From: DASPWW01 sp963841715
GTDB lineage: Bacteria; Actinomycetota; Thermoleophilia; Solirubrobacterales; 70-9
NCBI GenBank assembly: GCA_963841715.1
Contig: CAWJDP010000004.1
Location: 186,001 to 250,000 of the forward strand
Length of the DNA: 64,000 bases
Reading direction: 5' to 3'
The position numbers and the translations under genes were made by a program. Positions 41,852 through 50,930 of this stretch are shown one piece after another. Every line of letters starts with the position of its first letter. Position 1 is the first letter of the stretch. Below the pieces are notes generated by a model, which saw nothing but the letters and a program-made list of their open reading frames with translations, ran no database searches and was not told the origin of the DNA.

Positions 41852-43207
41852 CTAGCCGCCCGGCCTCACGCTCACGCCGGCGCGGTAGAAGCGATCCGGT
41901 GCGGCGCGCTCCTGCGGCGTGTACTCCTGGAACGGGTTCGCCGGCCCGAGCCGGAGCCGAACGTGCAGCGAGCCCCGGCGGCTGGCGCTAACCGCCTCCC
42001 GCCGCGGGTGCTTCGCGCGAGGAATCGTCCCGCCGCCGCGAATCGCAACGACGTGGCGCGATCCGGGCCGGTAGAGAGACGGAGTGCGAACGACCGCGCT
42101 GCCGCTGCCGACGAGGGTGAACCCAGAGCGTCCGGCGTCGACGAGCCGGCTGAACTCCATCGCCCTGCGCTTGATGCGCACGCGCCAGCCGTAGGCCTGG
42201 TACCTCGGCTCGGCCGCCTTGAAGGTGACGCGGCGGGGGGCCCGCGGCGGGTTACGGAACGCGTCCATGATCCCGGGAAGATCGCGGCGCAGGTCAGCGG
42301 TCCAGTACGGGCCCGTGTGGGTGCCGGGGCCGTAGTCGTCCCAGACGTGCGCCAGCCCGAGATCATCGAGCCGGTCATGGAGCGAGACGTTCGCGGCGTG
42401 GACCACTGACTCGACGATGTCGACGAGGTTGCCGTTCGAATCGCGCCCGTTGCCGGTCCGGAGCGCGAGCCGCATCCCGCGCAGGTTCGCGGCCAGGTCC
42501 CAGGGGTTGACGGCCCGGGTTCGCACCTGCTCGGTGTCATACGGGCCGCTGGCGCGGTCGTCGCCGCCGCCGATCGCGTTCAGCGCCGGCGTGACGACGT
42601 TGAGGTCGACGGCGCCCGAGTAGGCCGATGCTGCCACGAACATGTCCGGGTGCCGGGCGGCGTAGGTGAGCGCGCCGAAGCCGCCCATCGACAGCCCGGC
42701 GATCGCGCGACCGCGCCGCTTCGCGATCGTCCTGTAGTGGGCGTCGACCCACGGGATCAGCTCACCGACGTGGTAGGTCTCCCACTGCGGCGGGCCTCCG
42801 GCGCCGCCGTTCCACCAGTTGATGTACCCGCCGCCGGGGCCCGAGTCGGGCATGACCACGATCAGCCGCTGCCCGGCTGTGATCTCCTCGGCGTCGAGCT
42901 TGTCGGTCCAGGTGCGGTAGCCCTCGCTGCCGTTGCAGCAGCCGTGGAGCAGGTAGAGGACGGGATATCGGCGGTGCGAGCCGGCGTAACCCGAGGGGAT
43001 CAGGACCCGAACGCCGGTCTCGCCACTCACCTCCGGCGTTTGGAACTGGAGCTCGGAGAGCCGGGGGTCGATGCCGCGCTTGGCGACGAGCTTCAGCGGG
43101 CTTCTCGCCGCGGCGACCGAAGCGGGGGCGCTCGCAACCAGAAGCGCGAGCGCGAGCCACCCCAACAGCAGGGCGATCTTCGGCGCAGCGCGAAAGCGCT
43201 CGCTCAA
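41852..43207 (-). CDS. Secreted esterase (esterase D/antigen-85-like)
   Basis: 451 residues from TTG 43207, which shares TTGA with the stop of the upstream peptidase gene. A signal peptide (IALLLGWLALALLVASAPASVAA) is followed by an alpha/beta-hydrolase catalytic domain: YPVLYLLHGCCNGSEGY (oxyanion region), IVVMPDSGPGGGYINWW, nucleophile Ser in AIAGLSMGGFGALTYAA, and His in a GPGTHTGPYW segment. A C-terminal beta-type domain of about 120 residues follows. Related enzymes act on polymer esters, mycolates or feruloyl groups; here it is co-transcribed with a secreted M28-like peptidase. Confidence 0.82.
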   Translation of the reverse strand: MSERFRAAPKIALLLGWLALALLVASAPASVAAARSPLKLVAKRGIDPRLSELQFQTPEVSGETGVRVLIPSGYAGSHRRYPVLYLLHGCCNGSEGYRTWTDKLDAEEITAGQRLIVVMPDSGPGGGYINWWNGGAGGPPQWETYHVGELIPWVDAHYRTIAKRRGRAIAGLSMGGFGALTYAARHPDMFVAASAYSGAVDLNVVTPALNAIGGGDDRASGPYDTEQVRTRAVNPWDLAANLRGMRLALRTGNGRDSNGNLVDIVESVVHAANVSLHDRLDDLGLAHVWDDYGPGTHTGPYWTADLRRDLPGIMDAFRNPPRAPRRVTFKAAEPRYQAYGWRVRIKRRAMEFSRLVDAGRSGFTLVGSGSAVVRTPSLYRPGSRHVVAIRGGGTIPRAKHPRREAVSASRRGSLHVRLRLGPANPFQEYTPQERAAPDRFYRAGVSVRPGG

Positions 43208-44760
43208 CGCAGATCGAGCCGCGCGAGCTTGCCCTTCGGCACCGCAGACAGGTCGAGGAGCAGTTGAGTGAAGGCCATCGCCTCGCGCCGCGCGAGCTTG
43301 GCGTCGTACTTGCCGGTCGTCGATGTGCCCCAGTTCAGCAGGTACGTGGGGCCGGTGATGAAGTTCGTCGTCGGGATCGCCCCCTGCGTCCAGAGCTGGG
43401 TTCCCTCGGCCGGCCACCCGGCGCCGTCCGGGCTCGACGCTGCCGGCACGTACGGCCTCAGCACACTCGACGGCGCGGCGCGGGCCTTGACGAGCGCTTC
43501 GTAGGCGCCGTCCACGAGCGAGCTGTTCTCGGGGGTGAACATCGTCCCTGGCTCAAACTTCCCGGTCAGGTGCGAGTGGCCGTCGGAGCCCGGGTTCCAC
43601 TCCTTCGCGCCGAGGTGCTCGAGCGTCACCGCCGCGGCCGCGCGCGCTACGAGATCTCCCCGGTGCCGGGAGACGAACGCCTCGACGCCGGCGCCGCCGA
43701 TGAAATGTCCTGTGGTCAGCAGAACCAGGATCGTGCGGGGGCGGCGCCTGCGCGGCAGACGCGCGAGGTAGCGGCACATCGCGACGATCGAGTCGGGGCC
43801 ATTGTCCTCGATCCCGTTCGTGCCGTCGGTGTGCGAGTGAAGGATCATCAGCTCGTCCGAAGCACCCGGGATGACGCCGATCAGGTTTCGGGACTTGGTC
43901 TTCACGATCTTCGACGGCACGGTCACCCTGGCGCTGGCCCCCGACGCCGCGAGCTCCTTCAGCCTCGCGCCGACAACTCGGTCGACGTAGACGCCCGGAA
44001 CGTCGCGGATCGTGCCGTCGTAGGGGTAGTAGGCACCATGCGCCGCGTCGGCGGGCAGGTCGAGCACTCCGACCGCCGCGATCGCGCCGCTGCGGCCAAG
44101 CCCGTCGAGCATGTCGATGATCTCCCCGACCCCGAGCCACGAGCGAGCATAGGGCGCGTCGGGTGCGAAGTCGCCGTGCGGGTCATACGCCTTGCCGCCG
44201 TACGTGATCGCCGCGAACGCGCCGTAAGTGAGGCTCGTCAGCGGAATGTCGAACACGGCGATCTTCCCCGCGAGGGATCCCGGCGCGGGCGTCCCCTCGA
44301 CGTGGACGAGCTCGCCGCCAACACCGGAGCGGGACGTGTGCCCGGTGTACGGGATGTAGGACGCCGTCTTGACCGGGCCGGCGTTCGCGCCGCCGACGAT
44401 CTCCAGCTTCCACGAGTGGGTGGTCCAGCGCTCGAACGGAACCGGCTCAAACCGCAGGCGCCTGACCCCGGCACGCGCGAGTCGTCCGTGGAGCCTGTCG
44501 ATATAGCGCTCGTGCACGCTGGTCCCGGTCGCGCGCATGCCGAGGGCGTCGAGCTGGCGCTGCCACTTGCGAAACCGCGCGCTGGAGGGGAAGTCGCGCG
44601 GATCGACGTTCGCGCCCGCCCCCTGCGATCGCGGCAGCGCGATCGCGGACGTCCGCGGGACGGTGAGCGAACCGAGCGCGCCGGTCGCCGCCGCCGAGAG
44701 CCCGGCGCCCAACAGGCGCCGGCGCGTGAGCTCCGATCCGTACGTGGGGTCCTCGAACAC
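43204..44760 (-). CDS. Exported M28-family-like metallopeptidase with Tat-type signal
   Basis: 518 residues from a GTG at 44760 preceded by GGAGGAGGGGAG; an upstream GTG at 44784 overlaps the operator. The N terminus has a twin-arginine signal (LTRRRLLGAGLSAAATGALG). A PA-like inserted domain (residues about 110-260) precedes the M28 zinc-peptidase core with IPGASDELMILHSHTDGT, EDNGPDSIVAMCRYLARLP and the Glu/His region AAAVTLEHLGAKEWNPG. Ligand pattern H-x-D ... D fits aminopeptidases of family M28, though the usual EE pair is not clearly seen. Co-transcribed with the secreted esterase and divergent from a TetR gene. Confidence 0.75.
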   Translation of the reverse strand: MFEDPTYGSELTRRRLLGAGLSAAATGALGSLTVPRTSAIALPRSQGAGANVDPRDFPSSARFRKWQRQLDALGMRATGTSVHERYIDRLHGRLARAGVRRLRFEPVPFERWTTHSWKLEIVGGANAGPVKTASYIPYTGHTSRSGVGGELVHVEGTPAPGSLAGKIAVFDIPLTSLTYGAFAAITYGGKAYDPHGDFAPDAPYARSWLGVGEIIDMLDGLGRSGAIAAVGVLDLPADAAHGAYYPYDGTIRDVPGVYVDRVVGARLKELAASGASARVTVPSKIVKTKSRNLIGVIPGASDELMILHSHTDGTNGIEDNGPDSIVAMCRYLARLPRRRRPRTILVLLTTGHFIGGAGVEAFVSRHRGDLVARAAAAVTLEHLGAKEWNPGSDGHSHLTGKFEPGTMFTPENSSLVDGAYEALVKARAAPSSVLRPYVPAASSPDGAGWPAEGTQLWTQGAIPTTNFITGPTYLLNWGTSTTGKYDAKLARREAMAFTQLLLDLSAVPKGKLARLDLR

Positions 44761-44782
44761 CGCTCCCCTCCTCCGCGCATTC

Positions 44783-44803
44783 ACTAACTGTCGGTGAGTT
44801 AGT
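44783..44803. promoter_or_regulatory. Palindromic operator between the M28-like gene and tetR
   Basis: ACTAACT and AGTTAGT flank seven bases (GTCGGTG), a perfect 7-bp dyad of typical TetR-operator size. It lies 23 bases upstream of the peptidase GTG and 32 bases upstream of tetR, so one repressor could control both divergent transcripts. Confidence 0.65.
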
Positions 44804-44834
44804 CTAACCTCTCAGCCGCGATCAGGAGGGGAAT

Positions 44835-45467
44835 GTGAACGCCGCCACGCTCGCAGCCAAGGGCCGGTCCCGGCGCATGCCGCGAGGCGAGCGCGAGGCG
44901 GTGATCCTCGACGCCGCCGAGAGCGTGTTCGGGCACAGCGACTTTCGCACCGCCTCGATGGAGGCGATAGCCGAGCAAAGCGGAGTCACCAAGGCGCTCC
45001 TCTATCAGTACTTCGGGTCCAAGGAAGGGCTCTACGAGCAGTGCATGGAGCGCGGGCGGGCGCGCCTGTTCGCGGAGCTCGAGCGCCGGGTGAACGAGCT
45101 CGAGCCGGGCTGGCAGCAGCTCAACGTGTTCGTCAACGGCTACTTCACCTATCTCGACGAGAACCGCGACCTGTCCTGGATCCTGTACGGGGAGGCCCCG
45201 AGCGCGATGATCGACAAGATGCGCGAGCGGAACGCACACACGGTGGCCGGGATCTTCTATCCCGCCGCCGAGGCGGCCGGTCGCATTCCCAGCGAGGACG
45301 GGATCGCCGTCCTTGCCCACGGGCTGATCGGCGCCGGCGAGCAGGTCGGACGCTGGTGGCTGAACCAGCGCGATGTTCCGAAGGCGGACGTGGTCGCGAG
45401 CTTTCTGCAACTGGGTCGCGCGATGGTGGCGAGCGCCTTCGCGTCGATGGAGGTGCGCTCGAGGTGA
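44835..45467 (+). CDS. TetR-family transcriptional regulator
   Basis: 210 residues from a GTG with AGGAGGGG upstream. The N-terminal HTH is canonical: ILDAAESVFGHSDFRTASM then EAIAEQSGVTKALLYQYFGS. The C-terminal ligand domain is variable. The stop overlaps the start of the GH94-like gene (GTGA), and its operator-like dyad faces the divergent hydrolase pair, so it probably controls the flanking secreted enzymes. Ligand unknown. Confidence 0.88.
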   Translation: MNAATLAAKGRSRRMPRGEREAVILDAAESVFGHSDFRTASMEAIAEQSGVTKALLYQYFGSKEGLYEQCMERGRARLFAELERRVNELEPGWQQLNVFVNGYFTYLDENRDLSWILYGEAPSAMIDKMRERNAHTVAGIFYPAAEAAGRIPSEDGIAVLAHGLIGAGEQVGRWWLNQRDVPKADVVASFLQLGRAMVASAFASMEVRSR

Positions 45468-48124
45468 GCACGCCGCTTCGGCTCGCCGCTGTCGTGACGC
45501 TGACGCTCGCTGCGGGCACACACTTCGCGGCCGGCGCCTCGGCGGCCGGGCCCGCGCTGCTGTCGCACTCCAAGGCCGGCGTCGACGTTCGCTCGAGCTA
45601 CGGGAGCGGCTCGTTCGGGAGCTGGCGGGCGGATCGGTTCGGGCTTCCGTCCTACCGCTACGCGATCGACCCCGCGGTCGCGCCTCAGGCCCGGCAGACC
45701 GAGCTCGCGGGCGGCACCGACGCATGGCATCAGCTCGGCAACGACCACATCGTGGCGACAGCGCACAACGAGGGCTTCGTGCAGCTGTGGAGCCAGGATC
45801 GCGCCTATCAGTGGGCCAACAAGTACGAGCCGGGAAGCGGTCACTTCGCCGGCGGCTACGGGTATCTGCGCGCTCGCGGTCGAACGATCAGCACGCTCTA
45901 CGCCGACCGGGCGGCCAGCGCCGGGACCCGACGCGACTTCGGCGCCGGCTACTTCCACCGCGCGACGATCGCGAAGCCGGCCGCGATCAACGAGCATGTG
46001 TACGCGCCGTTCGGCGACGCCCCGCTGCTCCTGCACGACGTCACGATCCGCAACACCTCGAACACGCCGCTGCGCGCGAGCTGGTTCGAATATTGGGACG
46101 CCAACCCCTACGACCAGTATCGCGACCTCCATCTCGGGCTCGAATCCCCGACCTACTCCAAGTCGACCCGGACCCTGTCGGTCGCGGAGCGAGCGGATGC
46201 AGCCGACGATGCGCCGCTGAGCATCTTCGCCTCGGCCTTGCGCGGCAAGGTCGCGGGCTGGGAGACCGATGGATCGCGCTTCTTCGGGTCGGGCGGCCGC
46301 GCCGCTCCCGACGAGGTCACCGCCGACAGTCTCGGCAGGTCCATTGCTCCCTCGGTCGAGGAGCCGAACGCGGGCTCGACGATGTTCGCCTTCCGGTCGC
46401 CCGTGTTGCTGAGGCCCGGACAGTCGGTGACGCTGCGCTACGCCTATGGGATCTCCGACCACGACCGGATGGCCCGCGAGGTCAAGCGCGAGCGCGCGGC
46501 GCGGCGCCCCTTCGAGCGCAGTCAGCATGCGTGGGCCCGCTACGTGCCAAAGGCACGCTTCGGCAAGCGCTATGCGTGGCTCTCGCGCGAGCTCGAGTGG
46601 GACGCATACATGCTGCGATCGGGGGCGACGAACGAGGAGAGCTGCGGCCACCACATCGTCTCGCAGGGCGGCTACTACCAGTACGACTTCGGGTGGAACG
46701 CCGCGTTCCGCGATCCGCTCCAGCACGCGCTGCCGCTGATCTACTCCGACCCGTCGCTCGCCCGCGAGGTGCTCCTCTACTCGGCCCAGGAGCAGGCGCT
46801 CTCGACCGGGGAGATCCCGTACGGGATGACCGAGATGTGCCGGCGGCTTTCCCCGGCGACGTCCAACGACCTTGACCTGTGGCTGCTGCTGACAGCCTCC
46901 GAGTATGGGCTCGCGAGTCGCGACAACTCGTTCTTCAATGCCCGCGTCCCGTGGCGCGACGGGGGCACCGCGACCCTGTGGACCCATCTCAAGCGCGCCT
47001 TCGACCACCAGGAGAGCCTGCGCGGTCCGCACGGCGGCTACCTCACGGCGGGAACCGACGGGGACTGGTCCGACCTCTCGACGACGCTGATCCCGATCAG
47101 CGAGTCCATGCTCGTCACGGCCCAGACGGCGTACGTCTACCCTCGCCTGGCCGAGCTCGCCGACGCCCGAGGCGACCACAGCTTCGCTGTGCGCCTGCGC
47201 GACGCGGCGAGCAAGTCGCGTGCGGTGCTGAGGAGGGAGTGGACGGGCGCAGGTTGGGCCTCGCGCGGCTACTACGGCAACCAGCAGGTCGGCCACGGTG
47301 TGATCTACGGTGAGCCGCAACCCTGGGATCTGCTCGCGGGCGTCCTCGACCGGAAACAGGACTCGACGCTCGTCGCCAACATTCGCCGCTTTCTTACCGG
47401 GATCGGCGCTCCGGCCGAGACGCACGGCCCGGCGAAGATCGGCTCCTCGATGTCACCGGCTCGCAACGATCCGGACGTCACCGAGCGAACGGCCTTCGCC
47501 GGGCTCGCTGCCAACAATGCGGTCTTCCCGGGCGAGGCGTGGTACTCGGTCAACGGCTGGCTGACCTGGGCGCTCGGCGAGCTCGACGGGACCGTGCCGC
47601 ACGCTCGCCGCTACGCGTTCGACGAGTTGCGGCGCAACACCCTCGCGGCTCACGCGAGCGCCTATCCCGATCACTGGGACGGCGTGACCTCGGTCGACGA
47701 CGTCTGCTACGCCCACTACGAGGCCGACCCCTCGCGGTGCGGGATCGGGTTCACGACCAGGTACGACACGCAGATCATGCATCAGTCGGCGTGGAGCCTC
47801 TTCGACGTCATCAGGCTCGCGGGGATCGAGCCGACGCGGCGCGGGTACTCGGTTGATCCGCACCTGCCGATGAAGCGGTTCTCGGTCCGGATGCCGCGGA
47901 TCGGGGTCGAGTACGGCAGGCGCGTGGCGCGCGGGTACGTACGGCTCGCGGGTGGAAGGCGCCTGCGCATGACCGTGGCGCTGCCGCCCGGTGGGCGGCG
48001 CGCTAAAGCCCGTGCGTTCGTCAACGGCGAGCGCGTCAAGGCGCATGTTCACGGAGCGACGGCGAGCTTCTCGCTCCGCGCGCGCCACGGCAAGCCCGGC
48101 GACTGGGCCGTCGCAACGGGCTGA
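45464..48124 (+). CDS. Secreted GH94-like (glycoside phosphorylase-type) protein
   Basis: 886 residues from GTG 45464. Signal peptide: LAAVVTLTLAAGTHFAAGASA. The N-terminal beta-sandwich (residues about 40-300) contains the W-F-E-Y-W-D-A-N-P segment ASWFEYWDANPYDQYRDL; the following (alpha/alpha)6 barrel has LSRELEWDAYMLRSGATNEE, DFGWNAAFRDPLQHALPL and TAGTDGDWSDLSTTL, equivalent to the catalytic Asp region (usually DWND) of GH94 phosphorylases. A C-terminal beta-sandwich ends the protein. GH94 enzymes are normally cytoplasmic, since phosphorolysis needs inorganic phosphate; an exported member may be a hydrolase or lyase. Confidence 0.8.
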   Translation: MSTPLRLAAVVTLTLAAGTHFAAGASAAGPALLSHSKAGVDVRSSYGSGSFGSWRADRFGLPSYRYAIDPAVAPQARQTELAGGTDAWHQLGNDHIVATAHNEGFVQLWSQDRAYQWANKYEPGSGHFAGGYGYLRARGRTISTLYADRAASAGTRRDFGAGYFHRATIAKPAAINEHVYAPFGDAPLLLHDVTIRNTSNTPLRASWFEYWDANPYDQYRDLHLGLESPTYSKSTRTLSVAERADAADDAPLSIFASALRGKVAGWETDGSRFFGSGGRAAPDEVTADSLGRSIAPSVEEPNAGSTMFAFRSPVLLRPGQSVTLRYAYGISDHDRMAREVKRERAARRPFERSQHAWARYVPKARFGKRYAWLSRELEWDAYMLRSGATNEESCGHHIVSQGGYYQYDFGWNAAFRDPLQHALPLIYSDPSLAREVLLYSAQEQALSTGEIPYGMTEMCRRLSPATSNDLDLWLLLTASEYGLASRDNSFFNARVPWRDGGTATLWTHLKRAFDHQESLRGPHGGYLTAGTDGDWSDLSTTLIPISESMLVTAQTAYVYPRLAELADARGDHSFAVRLRDAASKSRAVLRREWTGAGWASRGYYGNQQVGHGVIYGEPQPWDLLAGVLDRKQDSTLVANIRRFLTGIGAPAETHGPAKIGSSMSPARNDPDVTERTAFAGLAANNAVFPGEAWYSVNGWLTWALGELDGTVPHARRYAFDELRRNTLAAHASAYPDHWDGVTSVDDVCYAHYEADPSRCGIGFTTRYDTQIMHQSAWSLFDVIRLAGIEPTRRGYSVDPHLPMKRFSVRMPRIGVEYGRRVARGYVRLAGGRRLRMTVALPPGGRRAKARAFVNGERVKAHVHGATASFSLRARHGKPGDWAVATG

Positions 48125-48167
48125 GCGGCGCGACCAACCGTCGCCGAGCCGGGCAAGCTATCGGGCC

Positions 48168-48821
48168 GTGAGCCTCGTCCACCTGATTCGCGAGCCGGCC
48201 GGCGAGCCGCACGGTGCGCTGGTCCTCAACCACGGTCGGGGAACGGACGAGAGCGACCTTCACGGCCTGCTCGACGCGCTCGACCCCGAGCGGAGGCTGC
48301 TCGGGCTGACGCCGGGGGCTCCGCTGACGAACGTCCCGCCGGGCGGCCGGCACTGGTACCTCGTCGAGCGAGTCGGCTATCCGGACCCGGAGACGTTCGC
48401 GGCCAGCTATCGCCTGCTCACCGGGTTCCTCGACGAGACGCTCGCCGAGGCCGGGATCGGCTGGGACCGGACCGTGATCGGCGGTTTCTCGATGGGGGCG
48501 GTGATGTCGTACGCGGTCTCGCTCGGCGAGGGAAGGCCCTCGCCGGCGGGGATCGTCGCGCTGAGCGGGTTCGTCCCCACCGTCGAAGGCTGGGAGGCGC
48601 ACCTGGAGGGCCGCGAGGGGCTGCCTGTGATCGCGCACCACGGGCGCTCGGACCCGGTCATCGGGGTCGAGCTCGGGCGTGCCGCGAACGAGCTCCTGAC
48701 CGAGGGCGGCCTCGACGTCGCCTACCTCGAAACCGACGCGGGGCACTGGGTCCCGCCCGAGCTCGTGCCGCAGCTGCGCGGGTTCGTCGCCGGGGTGATC
48801 GGCGCACCCGACGCCGGCTAG
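48168..48821 (+). CDS. Phospholipase/carboxylesterase-type alpha/beta hydrolase
   Basis: 217 residues from a GTG. Elements: ALVLNHGRGTDESDLHGLLD (oxyanion region), nucleophile elbow VIGGFSMGAVMSYAV, Asp in IAHHGRSDPVIGVELG and His in LETDAGHWVPPEL. The pattern is that of the small YpfH/carboxylesterase family. It lies 43 bases after the GH94-like gene, without a signal peptide. Confidence 0.83.
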   Translation: MSLVHLIREPAGEPHGALVLNHGRGTDESDLHGLLDALDPERRLLGLTPGAPLTNVPPGGRHWYLVERVGYPDPETFAASYRLLTGFLDETLAEAGIGWDRTVIGGFSMGAVMSYAVSLGEGRPSPAGIVALSGFVPTVEGWEAHLEGREGLPVIAHHGRSDPVIGVELGRAANELLTEGGLDVAYLETDAGHWVPPELVPQLRGFVAGVIGAPDAG

Positions 48822-48926
48822 CGGCGCGCTCCGGTCACAGTCGGTCGATCTGGCCGGCTCGGGCGCCGCGCAGCGGGCGGCGCTCCGCGCGTGTGAGCGT
48901 CGGCGTCGCGGTCGCCATCGCAACCC

Positions 48927-50336
48927 TCAGGCGCGCGCGAACTGTCCGTGGAAGCCGAACGGAATCTGATGCGGGACCTCGGCGCGCGCGAGCTCTTGGA
49001 GATCGGCGGCGTCGAGCACGAGCAGAAACGAGTTGCCGAGCTCGCCGTCGAAGACGATCGAGAGCAGAACGCCGTCGTCCTCGGCGGCCCCGTCGGGGGC
49101 GGGGACGAACACCGGCTCGCCCGGATAGCGGCCGGCCTCGGCCCACACCTTCGAGCTCCGCTCGACCACGTCGGCCTTGACGATGCGGTCGATCCAGCCG
49201 CCGCTGTCGCCGATGCCCCACGCGTAGCGGTAGGGGCGCTCGTTGCAGCGGCCGTAGTTGGTCCGCGGCAGCTCGAACGGCTCGTCGATCAGGCGCTCGC
49301 TCGAGACCGTCCCCGCGCCGGGGGAGATCCGGAAGCGCTCGAGGCTGGGGCGGGAGAGCCCCTTTCCGTCGCGCAGGCGCTCGAGGTAGAGATCCTCGAC
49401 GATCTGGGCGTCCTCGAAGGTGCAGATGTCGACGACGACGTCGCCGTCCTCCTCATAGGAGTTCACGTGATGGAAGCCGAACCTGGGCTCCGCCTCGAAG
49501 GGACCGACGCTCTCGCCCGTGGCGCGATCGAAGAGGTGGAACCTGGTCCCGCGCTCGGGCTCCCAGCGGTAGTTCTCGATATAGGGGCGACCGCTGAACG
49601 CGAGGTCGCTGAGCTTGACCACGTAGGGGTACTCGGCGAGCACGATCCAGCGCTCGCTGAGCCCGAACGAGTGCATGTAGGCGGGCTCGCGGACGGACTT
49701 CGTCGCGATCACCTCGGGCTTCGAGCGATCCGGCCGCAGCAGGAAGAACCTGTACGAGGAGCGTGGTCCGAGCTTCGCCGCGTAGTTGAGCATCCCCTTC
49801 GTCGCGCGGTCGAGGTGCGGGTGGGCGGTCGTGAGATGGCCCGGGGGCTTGTACGCGACGCCCACCGTCGCGAGCGTCTCGGCGTCGAACTCGACCGGGA
49901 TCGGGGTCTCGGTCATCGAGATGAAGCGCTCGCCGAGCTTGACGAGGTTGACGTTCGCGTTGTCGCTCAGCTTCGGCGAGAACATCGCCGTCACCCGCTG
50001 GAACAGCGACCGGCAGGGATCGGTGGCGAACTCGGAGTAGGAGATGCGCCCCGTGTCCCTGATCGCGCGGTAGGCCTTGCTCTCGAGGAAGCGATTCGCG
50101 TACGAGACCTCGCCGTCCGCGAACGTGAAGCTGTGCAGCATCGCGAGGCCGTCGAACCAGTGGTTCATCGTCCGCTCCCCGGCGTCCCACTTGGCGGGTC
50201 CGGTGCGAAGGAGCGATCCGGTGAGCCACGGCGGCAGCGCGCCGCGCACCGGGAGGCTCTCGATGCGAGTCTCGTCCTCCAGGTCGTCGAATCCGTGTCG
50301 GGCGCTGGCGACGGGTGTCTCGGCGACCGTGCTCAT
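48927..50336 (-). CDS. Carotenoid cleavage oxygenase (RPE65/CCO family)
   Basis: Non-heme Fe(II) dioxygenase that cleaves carotenoids or related double bonds. 469 residues; the four iron-binding His are recognisable in LTTAHPHLD, AYMHSFGLSE, FHHVNSYEEDG and FGFHGQFA, and the propeller-type repeats match the family throughout. A strong SD precedes the ATG. It is divergent from a PadR gene with a palindromic operator between, indicating substrate- or product-dependent control. Whether the substrate is a carotenoid or a lignostilbene-type compound cannot be told. Confidence 0.93.
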   Translation of the reverse strand: MSTVAETPVASARHGFDDLEDETRIESLPVRGALPPWLTGSLLRTGPAKWDAGERTMNHWFDGLAMLHSFTFADGEVSYANRFLESKAYRAIRDTGRISYSEFATDPCRSLFQRVTAMFSPKLSDNANVNLVKLGERFISMTETPIPVEFDAETLATVGVAYKPPGHLTTAHPHLDRATKGMLNYAAKLGPRSSYRFFLLRPDRSKPEVIATKSVREPAYMHSFGLSERWIVLAEYPYVVKLSDLAFSGRPYIENYRWEPERGTRFHLFDRATGESVGPFEAEPRFGFHHVNSYEEDGDVVVDICTFEDAQIVEDLYLERLRDGKGLSRPSLERFRISPGAGTVSSERLIDEPFELPRTNYGRCNERPYRYAWGIGDSGGWIDRIVKADVVERSSKVWAEAGRYPGEPVFVPAPDGAAEDDGVLLSIVFDGELGNSFLLVLDAADLQELARAEVPHQIPFGFHGQFARA

Positions 50337-50358
50337 CCTGGTTGGGCCTCCTAAATAG

Positions 50359-50383
50359 TACGGATCGAACGATCCGAACCGTA
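50359..50383. promoter_or_regulatory. Palindromic operator between the carotenoid oxygenase and padR
   Basis: CGGATCG and CGATCCG are separated by two bases, and an outer TACGG/CCGTA pair extends the dyad. It overlaps a TACTAT -10-like element for the oxygenase and is only five bases from the padR start, fitting repression of both genes. It does not resemble the ATGT/ACAT half-sites of some PadR operators. Confidence 0.65.
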
Positions 50384-50387
50384 GGGT

Positions 50388-50921
50388 ATGGTGGCCACGA
50401 TGTCAAGCCCGCGCCTCACCGACACGTCCCACGCCGTGCTCGGCCTGATCGACCAGTGGGGGCCCTCGACGCCGTACCAGCTCAAGCGGGTCGCCTCGAT
50501 CAGCATCTTCCACTTCTGGACGATCCCCCACACGCAGATCTACACCGAGTGCCGCAGGCTCGCCGACGCCGGGCTGCTCGACGAGGAGCGGGAGAGCGGC
50601 GGGCGCCGCCGCCGCGTCTACCGGCTCACCGCGGCGGGCCGCAGGGAGCTGCGGCGCTGGCGCGACGATCCGCACACCGACCTCTACGAGCTTCGCGACC
50701 CGGGGCTGCTGAAGCTGTTCGCCGGCAGCGACCCCGCCGCGCTCGCCGCGACCCAGCTCGCCTCGCACGAGCGCCGCCTGCACTCCTACGAGACGCTCCG
50801 CGACTCGATGACCGACATGCCCGAGGGGATGCGGCTCGCGCTCGAGTCGGGGATCGGACACGAGCGCGAGTACATCCGCTTCTGGAGAGGGGTCCGCGAG
50901 GGGCGCGCGGCGGCGCGCTGA
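50388..50921 (+). CDS. PadR-family transcriptional regulator
   Basis: 177 residues; an ATG at 50400 is an equally good start. Winged helix: SHAVLGLIDQWGPSTPYQLKR, HTQIYTECRRLADAGLLDEE and GRRRRVYRLTAAGRRELRRW. The C-terminal helical part (Vir_act_alpha_C-like) mediates dimerisation. Divergent from the carotenoid oxygenase gene, so the likely target is that promoter. The effector may be an apocarotenoid or phenolic acid, which is a guess from the gene pairing. Confidence 0.88.
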   Translation: MVATMSSPRLTDTSHAVLGLIDQWGPSTPYQLKRVASISIFHFWTIPHTQIYTECRRLADAGLLDEERESGGRRRRVYRLTAAGRRELRRWRDDPHTDLYELRDPGLLKLFAGSDPAALAATQLASHERRLHSYETLRDSMTDMPEGMRLALESGIGHEREYIRFWRGVREGRAAAR

Positions 50922-50930
50922 TCGCGCCGC

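Noticed and set aside
48835..48920. 27-codon minus-strand frame (MATATPTLTRAERRP...) after the carotenoid oxygenase
   Set aside because: Too short, Arg-rich, with no SD, helix or conserved feature; probably chance.
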